From Nocardiopsis ganjiahuensis DSM 45031 (GTDB lineage Bacteria > Actinomycetota > Actinomycetes > Streptosporangiales > Streptosporangiaceae), in contig NZ_ANBA01000002.1 of NCBI RefSeq assembly GCF_000341085.1, forward strand, positions 248,001 through 312,000: a stretch of 64,000 nt of DNA, given 5' to 3'. Positions within the stretch are counted from its first letter, which is position 1, and the number at the start of each line of letters is the position of its first letter. Positions 41,850 to 50,158 of the stretch are shown in pieces. The notes beneath the pieces are model-generated. The model saw only the letters and a list, made by a program, of their open reading frames with translations, was not told the origin of the DNA and ran no database searches. The translations under genes were made by a program, and so were the position numbers.

Positions 41850-43184
41850 ATGGCCGCGACCGAGGTCGTCCAGTCCCGCCGGATCGTCACCGAGATCCCC
41901 GGCCCCAAGTCCCGCGAGATCCAGAAGCGCCGTTCGTCGGCTGTCGCCCAGGGCGTGGGCAGCGTGCTGCCCGTGTACGTGGAGCGCGCGGGCGGCGGCA
42001 TCGTCGAGGACGTCGACGGCAACTCCCTGATCGACTTCGGCTCCGGTATCGCCGTGACCAACGTCGGCAACGCCGACCCCCGCGTGGTCGAGCGCGCCGC
42101 CGAGCAGCTGGGCCGCTTCACCCACACCTGCTTCATGGTCAACCCGTACGAGGCGTACGTGGACGTCTGCGAGGCGCTCAACCGGGTCACCCCGGGCGAC
42201 CACGAGAAGCGCTCCATCCTGCTGAACTCGGGCGCGGAGGCGGTCGAGAACGCCGTCAAGATCGCCCGCAGCGCCACCGGGCGCCAGGCCGTCGTGGTGT
42301 TCGACCACGCCTACCACGGCCGCACGAACCTCACCATGGGCCTGACCGCGAAGAACATGCCCTACAAGCACGGCTTCGGGCCGTTCGCGGGCGAGATCCA
42401 CCGCATGCCGATGGCGTACGCCTACCGCTGGCCCACCGGCCCGGAGAACTGCGGCCCCGAGGCGGCGGCCGCGGCGATCGACCAGATCACCAAGCAGGTC
42501 GGCGCCGAGAACGTGGCCGCGATGGTCATCGAGCCCATCCAGGGCGAGGGCGGCTTCATCGAGCCCGCCCCCGGGTTCCTGACCGCCCTGGTGGAGTTCT
42601 GCCGCGCCAACGGGATCGTGTTCGTCGCCGACGAGGTGCAGACCGGTTTCGCGCGCACCGGCGACATGTTCGCCTGTGACCACGAGGGCATCGTGCCCGA
42701 CCTGATCACCACCGCCAAGGGCATCGCGGGCGGCCTGCCGCTGGCCGCGGTGACCGGCCGCGCCGAGCTCATGGACGCCGTGCACGGCGGCGGCCTGGGC
42801 GGCACCTACGGCGGCAACCCGGCCGCCTGCGCCGCCGCCCTGGCCGCGCTGGAGGCCATCGAGTCCGACGACCTGACCGGCCGCGCCCGCGGGATCGGCG
42901 AGCTCATGCTCGACCGCCTGAACGCCTTCGCCGACAAGTTCGACGTGGTCGGCGACGTGCGCGGCCGCGGCGCGATGGTCGCGATCGAGCTGGTCAAGGA
43001 CGGCAAGGAGCCGAACCCGGAGGCCGTGGCCCAGGTGCTGAAGCACTGCCACGCGCGCGGCCTGATCCTGCTGAGCGCGGGCACCTACGGCAACGTCATC
43101 CGGATGCTGCCGCCGCTGGTCATCGGCGACGACCTGCTCAACGAGGGCCTGAACATCCTCGAGGAGGCCCTGGCCGGCCTGTAG
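41850..43184 (+). CDS. gabT: 4-aminobutyrate aminotransferase (class III)
   Basis: 444 residues. Transfers the amino group of 4-aminobutyrate to 2-oxoglutarate, giving succinate semialdehyde. PLP-dependent class III signatures: NSGAEAVENAVKIAR, FDHAYHGRTNLTMGLTAKNMPYKHGFGPFAGEIHRMPMAY, VIEPIQGEGGF, FVADEVQTGFARTG and the PLP lysine Lys290 in LITTAKGIAGGLPLAAV. The N-terminal TEIPGPKSREIQKRRSSAVAQG is typical of actinobacterial GabT. AAGGAGG precedes the ATG. It is divergent from a PucR regulator and convergent with an Lrp-type gene. Confidence 0.94.
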   Translation: MAATEVVQSRRIVTEIPGPKSREIQKRRSSAVAQGVGSVLPVYVERAGGGIVEDVDGNSLIDFGSGIAVTNVGNADPRVVERAAEQLGRFTHTCFMVNPYEAYVDVCEALNRVTPGDHEKRSILLNSGAEAVENAVKIARSATGRQAVVVFDHAYHGRTNLTMGLTAKNMPYKHGFGPFAGEIHRMPMAYAYRWPTGPENCGPEAAAAAIDQITKQVGAENVAAMVIEPIQGEGGFIEPAPGFLTALVEFCRANGIVFVADEVQTGFARTGDMFACDHEGIVPDLITTAKGIAGGLPLAAVTGRAELMDAVHGGGLGGTYGGNPAACAAALAALEAIESDDLTGRARGIGELMLDRLNAFADKFDVVGDVRGRGAMVAIELVKDGKEPNPEAVAQVLKHCHARGLILLSAGTYGNVIRMLPPLVIGDDLLNEGLNILEEALAGL

Positions 43185-43197
43185 GCCCCCTCAGGTC

Positions 43198-43232
43198 CCC
43201 GGTGACGTTCCAGCCCACGGGACGTCACCGGG
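43198..43232. terminator. Bidirectional terminator between gabT and the Lrp gene
   Basis: CCCGGTGACGT pairs with ACGTCACCGGG. The right arm lies inside the last codons of the convergent Lrp-type gene. Confidence 0.7.
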
Positions 43233-43713
43233 TTCCCCAGGCGTAGGTCTGCTTGCGCAGCTTGAGGTAGAGGAAGGTCTCGGTGCTGTCCACCGATTCC
43301 ACGGCCCGGATGGCGGCGAGGATGTCCAGCAGCCGGGCGTCGTCCTCGGCGACGACCTCGACCATGAGGTCGAAGGAGCCCGCGGTGATCACCACGTACT
43401 CCACCCCGTCCAGTTCCGAGACGGCGTCGGCGGCGGCGTTGAGGTCGCCCGAGGTCCGCACGCCGATCATCGCCTGGCGGTTGAAGCCCAGCGTCATGGG
43501 GTCGGTGACGCCCACGACCTGGACCACGCCGGACTCCAGGAGGCGCTGGACGCGCTGGCGCACCGCGGCCTCGGACAGGCCGACGGTCTTGCCGATGGCC
43601 GCGTAGGAGAGGCGTCCGTCCTGCTGGAGGACCTCGATGATGCGTTTGGCCGTATCGTCCAACACCACCCCGTTGACCCGTCGCGCGGGACCGGGGTCGG
43701 GCTGTTCGGTCAC
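43225..43713 (-). CDS. Lrp/AsnC-family transcriptional regulator
   Basis: 162 residues from the GTG at 43713, which has GGAGG 3-4 bases upstream. The helix-turn-helix is LDDTAKRIIEVLQQDGRLSYAAIGKTVGLSEAAVRQRVQRLLESGVVQVVGVTDP. It is followed by the ligand domain with IGVRTSGDLNAAADAVSELDGVEYVVITAGSFDLMVEVVAEDDARLLDIL. Such proteins sense amino acids. Its place between two aminotransferase loci, next to gabT and 140 bases from the second PucR gene, suggests control of omega-amino-acid breakdown. Confidence 0.93.
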   Translation of the reverse strand: MTEQPDPGPARRVNGVVLDDTAKRIIEVLQQDGRLSYAAIGKTVGLSEAAVRQRVQRLLESGVVQVVGVTDPMTLGFNRQAMIGVRTSGDLNAAADAVSELDGVEYVVITAGSFDLMVEVVAEDDARLLDILAAIRAVESVDSTETFLYLKLRKQTYAWGTR

Positions 43714-43864
43714 AGGTCCTCCGTGTGTTACCGACGGTGCTTGATTCGGTTACAGCTTTTTTCCGACGCTTCGGCTGCAGGAATTCATTGTTCCAGCATC
43801 ACGACACAACGGAATCCAAGGTACTGCACGGTTGCGGCGCCTCGGTGCCGCTCCGGGGCGGCTC

Positions 43865-45469
43865 TCAGCGCTTGTCCCGGACCGAGTCCAGCGACAGCAG
43901 GGCCACGTGCAGTGACAGGCACGTCTCCACCGACTCCAGGTCGGTGTCGAGCACGTTGGAGATCCGGCGCAGCCGTTCGTAGAAGGCGGGCCTGGACAGG
44001 TGCGCCCGGCCCGCGGCCAGCGCCTTGTTGCGCCCCGCGCCGAGGTAGTGGCGCAGCATGTCGGTGAGGTCCCCGCCGTGCCGGGCGTCGTGGTCCAGGA
44101 GCGGGCCGAGTTCGCGCTCCACGTAGGTCTGGAGGCGCTCGTCGTCGCGGAACAGGTGCAGCAGGCCGCGCAGGTGCAGGTCGGGCAGCCGGTAGAAGGG
44201 ACGCCGGTCGCTCTGCTTGATCGCCACGTCACCCACCTGGCGGGCTTCGAGGAAGGACCGGCGCACCTCGCGGATGCCGTCGGCCGACGAGCCCACCGCG
44301 AGCACGGCCGCGTCTCCGACGGTGCCCCGCACCCGGTCCGCGAGCAGGTGCAGTGTGGCGTCCAGGCGCTGTTTGTTCGGCAGGGCCAGCAGGATGCCGA
44401 CGCGCAGGTCGTCCAGGGAACCCACCAGGGCGGACAGGCGGAGTTCGCGGCAGGCGCGGGCGGCGCCCTCGGCGGTGTCGGACAGGCGGGCCTGGGCGGC
44501 CAGCCCGGTTCCGCTCTCGCGCAGGCGCAGGACCAGTCCGACCAGTTCGCGGCCGTTCAGGGGCACCCCGACCGCGCGGGCCCGGACCAGGGCCTCCTCC
44601 GGGTCGGAGTAGGCGCGGTCGATGATGCCCGCGATGATCGTGCGGTGGGTCTGGCGCTCCAGGCTCTCCTGGTGGCGTTCCAGCAGGCGTCCCAGGGCGA
44701 GGGTGGTGGCCGCGCGCTCGATGAGCATGGTCTGGCGGGCGGTGGGCGCGGCCCCGGTGATGAGGATCAGCCGGCCCCAGTCCTGGCCCCGGGCGCCGAC
44801 CGTGGTGACCAGCCAGCCGGTGGCGGGCGCGTGCACGGTCCGGGTGCCGGTGCGCACCGACCGCGAGCGGCTCTCCCAGGAGGTCAGCAGGGTGCCGGGG
44901 TCCTCGCCGTTGAGGTCGCAGGCCAGGACCTGGTGGGTGAGGTTCTCCAGCACGACCGGGCAGCCGGAGATCTGGGCCACCTCGTGCAGGATCTGCCCGG
45001 CGTCGGCCCCCTCCACGGAGAGCTGGGTGAAGACCGAGTGGAGCTTCTCGGACTCGCGCAGCTCCTCCAGCTGCTCGTTGACCACCCGGATGTGCACGGC
45101 CTCGGTGATCTCGACGAAGCGCGCCTCGCGGTCGAGCAGGATGACGGGGATCCGGGCGTCGGTGGCGGCCTCGAGGAAGGCCTTGGGGAGTTCGGCGTGG
45201 TACTTGCGGCCGAGTTCGACAGCGATCCCGCTGACCCCGGCGTCGGCGATGTCCTCGATGTAGCGGCGCAGGGCGGCGGGGTCGTCGGGCATGGCGATGC
45301 CGGTACTGAGTACGAGCTCGCCGCCGCGCAGGAGGTGGGCGAGGTCGGTGACCTCGGCGATGTGGACCCAGCGGACGGCCACGTCCAGGTACTCGGATCC
45401 GGCCACCACACGGGGCCGGGCCTTCTGGAGAGCGGGGAGCTGGAGGACCTCGGCAAGGGTGGGAAGCAC
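43865..45469 (-). CDS. PucR-family transcriptional regulator (second, GabR-like)
   Basis: 534 residues from a GTG without a ribosome binding site. TAGACT lies 7 bases upstream, so the transcript may be leaderless. The N-terminal domain has LPTLAEVLQLPALQKARPRVVAGSEYLDVAVRWVHIAEVTDLAHLLRGGELVLSTG. The C-terminal helix-turn-helix is LTDMLRHYLGAGRNKALAAGRAHLSRPAFYERLRRISNVLDTDLESVE. It is divergent from the aminotransferase-MmsA operon at 45653. Corynebacterium GabR, a PucR-type activator of a GABA operon, is a precedent. The intervening palindromes are its likely target. Confidence 0.92.
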   Translation of the reverse strand: MLPTLAEVLQLPALQKARPRVVAGSEYLDVAVRWVHIAEVTDLAHLLRGGELVLSTGIAMPDDPAALRRYIEDIADAGVSGIAVELGRKYHAELPKAFLEAATDARIPVILLDREARFVEITEAVHIRVVNEQLEELRESEKLHSVFTQLSVEGADAGQILHEVAQISGCPVVLENLTHQVLACDLNGEDPGTLLTSWESRSRSVRTGTRTVHAPATGWLVTTVGARGQDWGRLILITGAAPTARQTMLIERAATTLALGRLLERHQESLERQTHRTIIAGIIDRAYSDPEEALVRARAVGVPLNGRELVGLVLRLRESGTGLAAQARLSDTAEGAARACRELRLSALVGSLDDLRVGILLALPNKQRLDATLHLLADRVRGTVGDAAVLAVGSSADGIREVRRSFLEARQVGDVAIKQSDRRPFYRLPDLHLRGLLHLFRDDERLQTYVERELGPLLDHDARHGGDLTDMLRHYLGAGRNKALAAGRAHLSRPAFYERLRRISNVLDTDLESVETCLSLHVALLSLDSVRDKR

Positions 45470-45572
45470 AGCGACAGTCTAGGACGTTCTGTCAGGCAGA
45501 CGGGCAAACTTCTTTACACAGTGCACTTCCCCCCAGAGCTGTGAGCACCGGGTCCGGCCCCCGTCGGCGGCC

Positions 45573-45613
45573 TTACATGTTGTAAAGCCACCCAGCATGT
45601 TGTCAACATGCTG
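45573..45613. promoter_or_regulatory. Tandem palindromic operators upstream of the aminotransferase operon
   Basis: Two related sites. TTACATGTTGTAA lies at 45573-45585 and an almost perfect palindrome with arms CAGCATGTTG and CAACATGCTG around one base lies at 45593-45613. CATGTTGT starts at 45576 and again at 45596, exactly 20 bases apart, so both lie on the same face of the helix. Probably bound by the divergent PucR protein. Confidence 0.7.
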
Positions 45614-45652
45614 ATTCTGGCCAAGCCCCCCGGCGCTGGGGAGACTGGGGGC

Positions 45653-46939
45653 ATGTCGGAACTTCTCTCGCGCCACCGCGCGGTCATGCCCTCCTGGCTG
45701 CCCCTGTACTACGAGTCCCCGCTGGAGATCGTCAGCGGCAAGGGCGTCCGTGTCACGGACGCCGAAGGCAACACCTACCTGGACTTCTTCACCGGCATCG
45801 TGACCAACATGCTCGGTTACGACGTCGCCGAGGTGCGCGAGGCGGTGGAGCGCCAGATCGCCAAGGGCGTCGTGCACACCTCCACCCTGTACCTCATCCG
45901 CTCCCAGGTGGAGCTGGCCGAGAAGATCGCCCGGCTGTCCGGGATCCCCGACGCCAAGGTGTTCTTCACCAACTCCGGCACCGAGGCCAACGAGACCGCC
46001 CTGCTGCTGGCCACCCACGCGCGCGGCAGCGACGAGGTCCTGGCCGTGCGCGGCAGCTACCACGGGCGCTCCTTCGGCACCGTCGCGGTGACCGGGAACC
46101 GGGCGTGGAAGAACTCCTCGCTGTCGCCGCTCAACGTGCACTACCTGCACGGCACCGACCACGCCTCCCCCGCGTTCCGGAGCCTGACCGAGCAGGAGTA
46201 CATCGACGTCTGCGTGGCCGACCTGCGCGAGGTCCTGGACACCGCCGCGCCCGGCGTGGCCTGCCTGATCGCCGAGCCGATCCAGGGCGTGGGCGGGTTC
46301 GCGATGCCGCCGGACGGCCTCTACGCCGCCTACAAGGAGGTCCTCGACGAGCACGGCATCCTGTTCGTCTCCGACGAGGTGCAGACCGGCTGGGGCCGGA
46401 CCGGAACCAGCTTCTTCGGCATCGGCAACCACGGGGTGACCCCGGACGCCATGACCTTCGCCAAGGGGCTCGGCAACGGTTTCGCGGTGGGCGGTGTCGT
46501 GGCGCGCGGCGACCTGATGGACGGCCTCAAGGCGCTGGGGGTGGCCACCTTCGGCGGCAACCCGGTCTCCATGGCCGCGGCCGGAGCCACCCTCGACTAC
46601 GTGCTGGAGCACGACCTCCAGGGCAACGCGCTGCGCCAGGGCGCCACCGTCATCGAGGGCCTGCGTGCGCTGCGCGAGCTGGAGTGCGTGAAGGACGTGC
46701 GCGGCAAGGGCCTGATGTTCGCGATCGAGATGGCCGACCCGGCGACCGGCGCCCCGTCCCCGGCGCTGGCGGGCAGGGTCCTGGAGGCCGCACGCGAGCG
46801 CGGCCTGCTGGTGGGCAAGGGCGGCGTGCACGGCAACGTGCTGCGCATGGCCCCGCCGCTGACCCTGTCGGCCGAGGAGGCCGCCGAGGGCCGCGACATC
46901 CTGCTGGACGCCGTGCGCGCGGTCGCCGCCGAGGCCTGA
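45653..46939 (+). CDS. Class III omega-aminotransferase (beta-alanine/GABA-type)
   Basis: 428 residues. PLP-dependent class III transaminase: FFTNSGTEANETALLLATHARG, VRGSYHGRSFGTVAVTGNRAWKNSS, CLIAEPIQGVGGF, FVSDEVQTGWGRTG and the PLP lysine Lys271 in MTFAKGLGNGFAVGGVV. The shorter ATG at 45653 is chosen: GGAG lies upstream, and the ATG at 45608 falls inside the operator palindrome. The next gene, 25 bases on, is an MmsA-type semialdehyde dehydrogenase, so the likely substrates are beta-alanine or beta-aminoisobutyrate (giving malonate or methylmalonate semialdehyde) rather than GABA. This is inferred from the context. Confidence 0.9.
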   Translation: MSELLSRHRAVMPSWLPLYYESPLEIVSGKGVRVTDAEGNTYLDFFTGIVTNMLGYDVAEVREAVERQIAKGVVHTSTLYLIRSQVELAEKIARLSGIPDAKVFFTNSGTEANETALLLATHARGSDEVLAVRGSYHGRSFGTVAVTGNRAWKNSSLSPLNVHYLHGTDHASPAFRSLTEQEYIDVCVADLREVLDTAAPGVACLIAEPIQGVGGFAMPPDGLYAAYKEVLDEHGILFVSDEVQTGWGRTGTSFFGIGNHGVTPDAMTFAKGLGNGFAVGGVVARGDLMDGLKALGVATFGGNPVSMAAAGATLDYVLEHDLQGNALRQGATVIEGLRALRELECVKDVRGKGLMFAIEMADPATGAPSPALAGRVLEAARERGLLVGKGGVHGNVLRMAPPLTLSAEEAAEGRDILLDAVRAVAAEA

Positions 46940-46964
46940 TCCCACCCCACCTGGAAGAGGAAGC

Positions 46965-48473
46965 ATGAGCAAGCACGTCACCCACTGGATCGGCGGCGGT
47001 GCCCACGACGGGCCCGCCAAACGGACCGGAGACATCTACAACCCCGCGTCCGGCCGGGTCGCCGGGACGGTGGACCTCGCCGGCCCCGAGGAGGTCGACG
47101 CCGCGGTGGCGGCGGCCAGGGAGGCCTTCCCCGGATGGCGGGACACCTCGCTGTCCAAGCGCGTGCAGACGCTGTTCCGGTTCCGTGAGCTGCTGCGCGC
47201 CAACAGCGACCGGCTGGCCGCGATCGTCAGCGCCGAGCACGGCAAGGTCTTCTCCGACGCCCAGGGCGAGGTGGCCCGGGGCCTGGAGGTCGTGGACTTC
47301 GCCTGCGGCATCCCCCACCTGCTCAAGGGCGGTTACTCCGAGAACGTCTCCACCGGGGTGGACTCCTACTCGATCCTCCAGCCGCTCGGTGTGGTCAGCG
47401 GCATCACGCCGTTCAACTTCCCGGCGATGGTCCCGATGTGGATGTTCCCGGTGGCGATCGCCTGCGGCAACACGTTCGTGCTCAAGCCCAGCGAGAAGGA
47501 CCCGTCGGCGGCGGTGCTCCTGGGCGAGCTGTGGGCCGAGGCCGGGCTGCCCGACGGGGTGTTCAACGTGGTGCACGGGGACAAGGCCGCGGTGGACGCG
47601 ATCCTGGAGCACCCGGACGTGGCGGCCGTCAGCTTCGTCGGCTCCACGCCGATCGCGCGCTACATCTACCGGACCGCCGCCGAGCACGGCAAGCGCGTGC
47701 AGGCGCTGGGCGGGGCCAAGAACCACATGGTCGTCCTGCCCGACGCCGACCTGGACCTGGCGGCGGACTCCGCGGTCTCGGCCGGGTTCGGGTCGGCGGG
47801 CGAGCGGTGCATGGCCATCTCCGCGGTGGCGGTGGTGGACTCGGTCGCCGACGACCTCCTGGAGCGGATCAGGGAGCGCGTCTCGCGGCTGCGGGTCGGC
47901 CCGGGCGACGACGAGCGCAGCGAGATGGGTCCGCTGGTGACCCGCGAGCACCGCGACAAGGTGGCCTCGTACCTGGAGTCGGGGGTGCGCGAGGGCGCGA
48001 CCCTGGCGATCGACGGCCGGGTCCACCCGGTCCTGGGCGGTGACTCGGACGGGTTCTGGCTGGGACCCTCGGTCCTGGACCACGTCGGCCCGCAGATGTC
48101 CTGCTACCGGGAGGAGATCTTCGGTCCCGTGCTGAGCGTGCTCCGTGTCGACGACTACGACGAGGCGGTCAAGCTGGTCAACGACAACCCGTACGGCAAC
48201 GGGACCGCGATCTTCACCAACGACGGGGGCGCGGCCCGGCGCTTCCAGAACGAGATCGAGGTGGGCATGGTGGGCATCAACGTGCCCATCCCGGTGCCGA
48301 TGGCCTACTACTCGTTCGGCGGCTGGAAGCAGTCGCTGTTCGGTGACTCCCACGCGCACGGCACGGAGGGTGTTCACTTCTACACCCGCACGAAGGCGGT
48401 CACGGCCCGCTGGACCGACCCGGGCAAACGGCCCGAAGGCGGCGTCAACCTGGGCTTCCCGACCAACGGCTGA
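46965..48473 (+). CDS. mmsA: CoA-acylating (methyl)malonate-semialdehyde dehydrogenase
   Basis: 502 residues. Oxidises methylmalonate or malonate semialdehyde with NAD and CoA to propionyl- or acetyl-CoA with loss of CO2. The sequence is of the MmsA subgroup: NPASGRVAGTVDLAGPEEVDAAVAAAREAFPGWRDTS, GITPFNFPAMVPMWMFPVAIACGNTFVLKPSEKDPSA, catalytic Cys282 in FGSAGERCMAISAVAVV, and INVPIPVPMAYYSFGGWKQSLFGD. The usual general-base Glu region reads QALGGAKNHMVVLPDAD, as expected for the CoA-dependent members. It is the second gene of the operon controlled by the divergent PucR protein. Confidence 0.95.
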   Translation: MSKHVTHWIGGGAHDGPAKRTGDIYNPASGRVAGTVDLAGPEEVDAAVAAAREAFPGWRDTSLSKRVQTLFRFRELLRANSDRLAAIVSAEHGKVFSDAQGEVARGLEVVDFACGIPHLLKGGYSENVSTGVDSYSILQPLGVVSGITPFNFPAMVPMWMFPVAIACGNTFVLKPSEKDPSAAVLLGELWAEAGLPDGVFNVVHGDKAAVDAILEHPDVAAVSFVGSTPIARYIYRTAAEHGKRVQALGGAKNHMVVLPDADLDLAADSAVSAGFGSAGERCMAISAVAVVDSVADDLLERIRERVSRLRVGPGDDERSEMGPLVTREHRDKVASYLESGVREGATLAIDGRVHPVLGGDSDGFWLGPSVLDHVGPQMSCYREEIFGPVLSVLRVDDYDEAVKLVNDNPYGNGTAIFTNDGGAARRFQNEIEVGMVGINVPIPVPMAYYSFGGWKQSLFGDSHAHGTEGVHFYTRTKAVTARWTDPGKRPEGGVNLGFPTNG

Positions 48474-48657
48474 CGCGATTTCACCGAAATAACGGATGGA
48501 TGTCTCTCACTGACGGTCTGCGGCGGGCAACACGGAGTATCGTTGTTCACCGACGCCCCTCACGGGGTGTGGCCGTGGGCCACGTGTCACGAGAGACCAT
48601 CCTGGATAGACGCGCTCATTTCCCCTCCTCCCCATGGAAGCGGGTGCGTCAACGGAA

Positions 48658-48697
48658 GCGCTCCGGGTCCGCATGACTCCCCCTGGACCCGGAGCGC
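48658..48697. terminator. Terminator between mmsA and the small Cys-rich gene
   Basis: Perfect 13-base arms, GCGCTCCGGGTCC and GGACCCGGAGCGC, with a 14-base loop. It lies 185 bases after mmsA and 35 before the end of the convergent small gene. The rest of the 48474-48731 gap shows nothing else. Confidence 0.75.
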
Positions 48698-48731
48698 GAC
48701 CGTCTTCAGCGGTCTCGGCAGCCGTCCTCGA

Positions 48732-48974
48732 CTAGCGTGCCGCGATCAGCGGTTCACCCGCGGAGACCGGCTGGTGGCCGATGATCCCCGCGCACTCGTC
48801 ACATCCGTACACGTGGCTACCGTCCGGCAGCTCACCCAGGGCCCGGCGGGGCCGGGGCCACTTGGTGTGGCAGACGACGCAGGCATCCCCCATGCGCTGC
48901 GCCCCGCTCAGCCAGCTCGGGTCGTAGACGTAGATCTCGGATGTGGCGTCAGGCTTCGTGTCTGGTTCGCACAT
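48732..48974 (-). CDS. Small Cys-rich, zinc-ribbon-like protein
   Basis: 80 residues from the ATG at 48974. Not recognised as a named family. Two Cys pairs, DACVVCHTKW and YGCDECAGII, 32 residues apart, form a probable zinc-binding knuckle pair. A further Cys follows the first Met. There is no membrane segment. The gene is alone, with a shared terminator downstream and about 240 bases of empty sequence upstream. Codon use is like the genome. Possible roles are DNA, RNA or protein binding, but none is shown. Confidence 0.75.
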   Translation of the reverse strand: MCEPDTKPDATSEIYVYDPSWLSGAQRMGDACVVCHTKWPRPRRALGELPDGSHVYGCDECAGIIGHQPVSAGEPLIAAR

Positions 48975-49214
48975 CGTGCTCGTTCCGCGCAATGTCCTTG
49001 CTCCCCCCGTGGTTTAGGACAGTCTGGCGGGCCGATAGTTACCGGCTCTTAATTGAATCAGAAGCTCTCGGCGCCTGGAAGGGTCCGGACCGATCTAAAT
49101 CACTCCGTGCATGGAAATCATAACCCTAAGTGACGAACCCTGGGAAGACCCCAGCCCAGGGTTGGTTTTTCATGCAGAGCGCCGGATATGTACCAACCGA
49201 CGCCGGGGCAGGCC

Positions 49215-50027
49215 TCAGCCCTCGGAGCGCGGGGTGACCTCGAAACGGCGGAGCGACAGCGCCGGGTTCGTGACACGCACCGCCTCCACGCGCGCGGCCG
49301 AAACCTCGGCGGAGGCCACCTCGAAGGTCTGCTCGCCCAGGGACACGAGCGCGGTACCCATGGGGTCGACCACCATGCTGTTTCCCGCGCCGGTGGGGGC
49401 CGCCTGGCCCGCAGCGGCCACGTAGACCGTGTTCTCGATGGCGCGCGCCCGGGCCAGCGTGCGCCAGTGCTCCTCCTTCAGCGGGCCGGGCACCCACTGC
49501 GCGGCCAGCAGCACCACGTGTGCCCCGGCGCCGGCGATCCGCCGGGTCACCTCGGGGAAACGCAGGTCGTAGCAGGTCTGAAGGCCGAAGACCACGTCGT
49601 CGACGGTGAAGGTCTCCGGTGCGTCGATCGGCCCGGGGGCGACCACGTCCGACTCCTTCACGCCGAAGGCGTCGTAGAGGTGGATCTTGCGGTAGAGCGC
49701 GATCCGCTTTCCCTCGGGCGAGAGCGCGACCAGCGTGTTCGTGAAGTGGGTGGCGTCCTCGCCCTCGGACTCGTTCACTCCGAGCACCAGGTACACGCCC
49801 TCGCGGCGGGCGGTGTCCGCGGCGTCGGCCAGGAACGGGCCGTCCAGGGGTTCGGCCGCCTCCACGTAGCGGTGGTCGGTGCGCGGCGCGGTGAACATCG
49901 TGTACTCGGGCAGCAGGACGACCCGTGCTCCCCCTGCGGCGGCACGGGCGGTCAGCTCCGCCACCGAACGCTGGTTCTCCGCCTTGTCCTGCCCCGGCGC
50001 GAACTGGGCGACCGCGACCTGCACCAT
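49215..50027 (-). CDS. Nitrilase-superfamily carbon-nitrogen hydrolase
   Basis: 270 residues. The catalytic triad is complete: Glu41 in VVLLPEYTMF, Lys114 in ALYRKIHLYDAF and Cys152 in GLQTCYDLRFPE. The signature NTVYVAAAGQAAPTGAGNSMVVDPMG closes the fold. GGGGGAA precedes the ATG at 50027. Members of this branch hydrolyse small amides or N-carbamoyl compounds (omega-amidase or beta-ureidopropionase-like). Given the nearby omega-amino-acid locus an amidase role in nitrogen salvage is plausible but not proven. It is divergent from the TetR gene with 121 bases between. Confidence 0.92.
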   Translation of the reverse strand: MVQVAVAQFAPGQDKAENQRSVAELTARAAAGGARVVLLPEYTMFTAPRTDHRYVEAAEPLDGPFLADAADTARREGVYLVLGVNESEGEDATHFTNTLVALSPEGKRIALYRKIHLYDAFGVKESDVVAPGPIDAPETFTVDDVVFGLQTCYDLRFPEVTRRIAGAGAHVVLLAAQWVPGPLKEEHWRTLARARAIENTVYVAAAGQAAPTGAGNSMVVDPMGTALVSLGEQTFEVASAEVSAARVEAVRVTNPALSLRRFEVTPRSEG

Positions 50028-50111
50028 CGAACTTCCCCCTCGTGGTCTGGGGCCGCCCCGGCGGGCCACCCCGAACGTGACCCGAGTGTACGCCCGCACG
50101 GGAAGACCCCC

Positions 50112-50142
50112 TTGCTCCGAGGCTGAACAAGCGTTTAATGTA
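50112..50142 (+). promoter_or_regulatory. Candidate promoter of the leaderless tetR transcript
   Basis: TTGCTC (50112-50117) and TAATGT (50137-50142), 19 bases apart. The -10 ends 6 bases before the ATG at 50149, so the transcript would start at the start codon. No ribosome binding site is present. Confidence 0.5.
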
Positions 50143-50158
50143 TTGAACATGAGTTCAA
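50143..50158. promoter_or_regulatory. TetR-type operator over the tetR start codon
   Basis: TTGAAC and GTTCAA separated by ATGA; the ATG is the start codon itself. A natural autorepression site. Confidence 0.55.
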
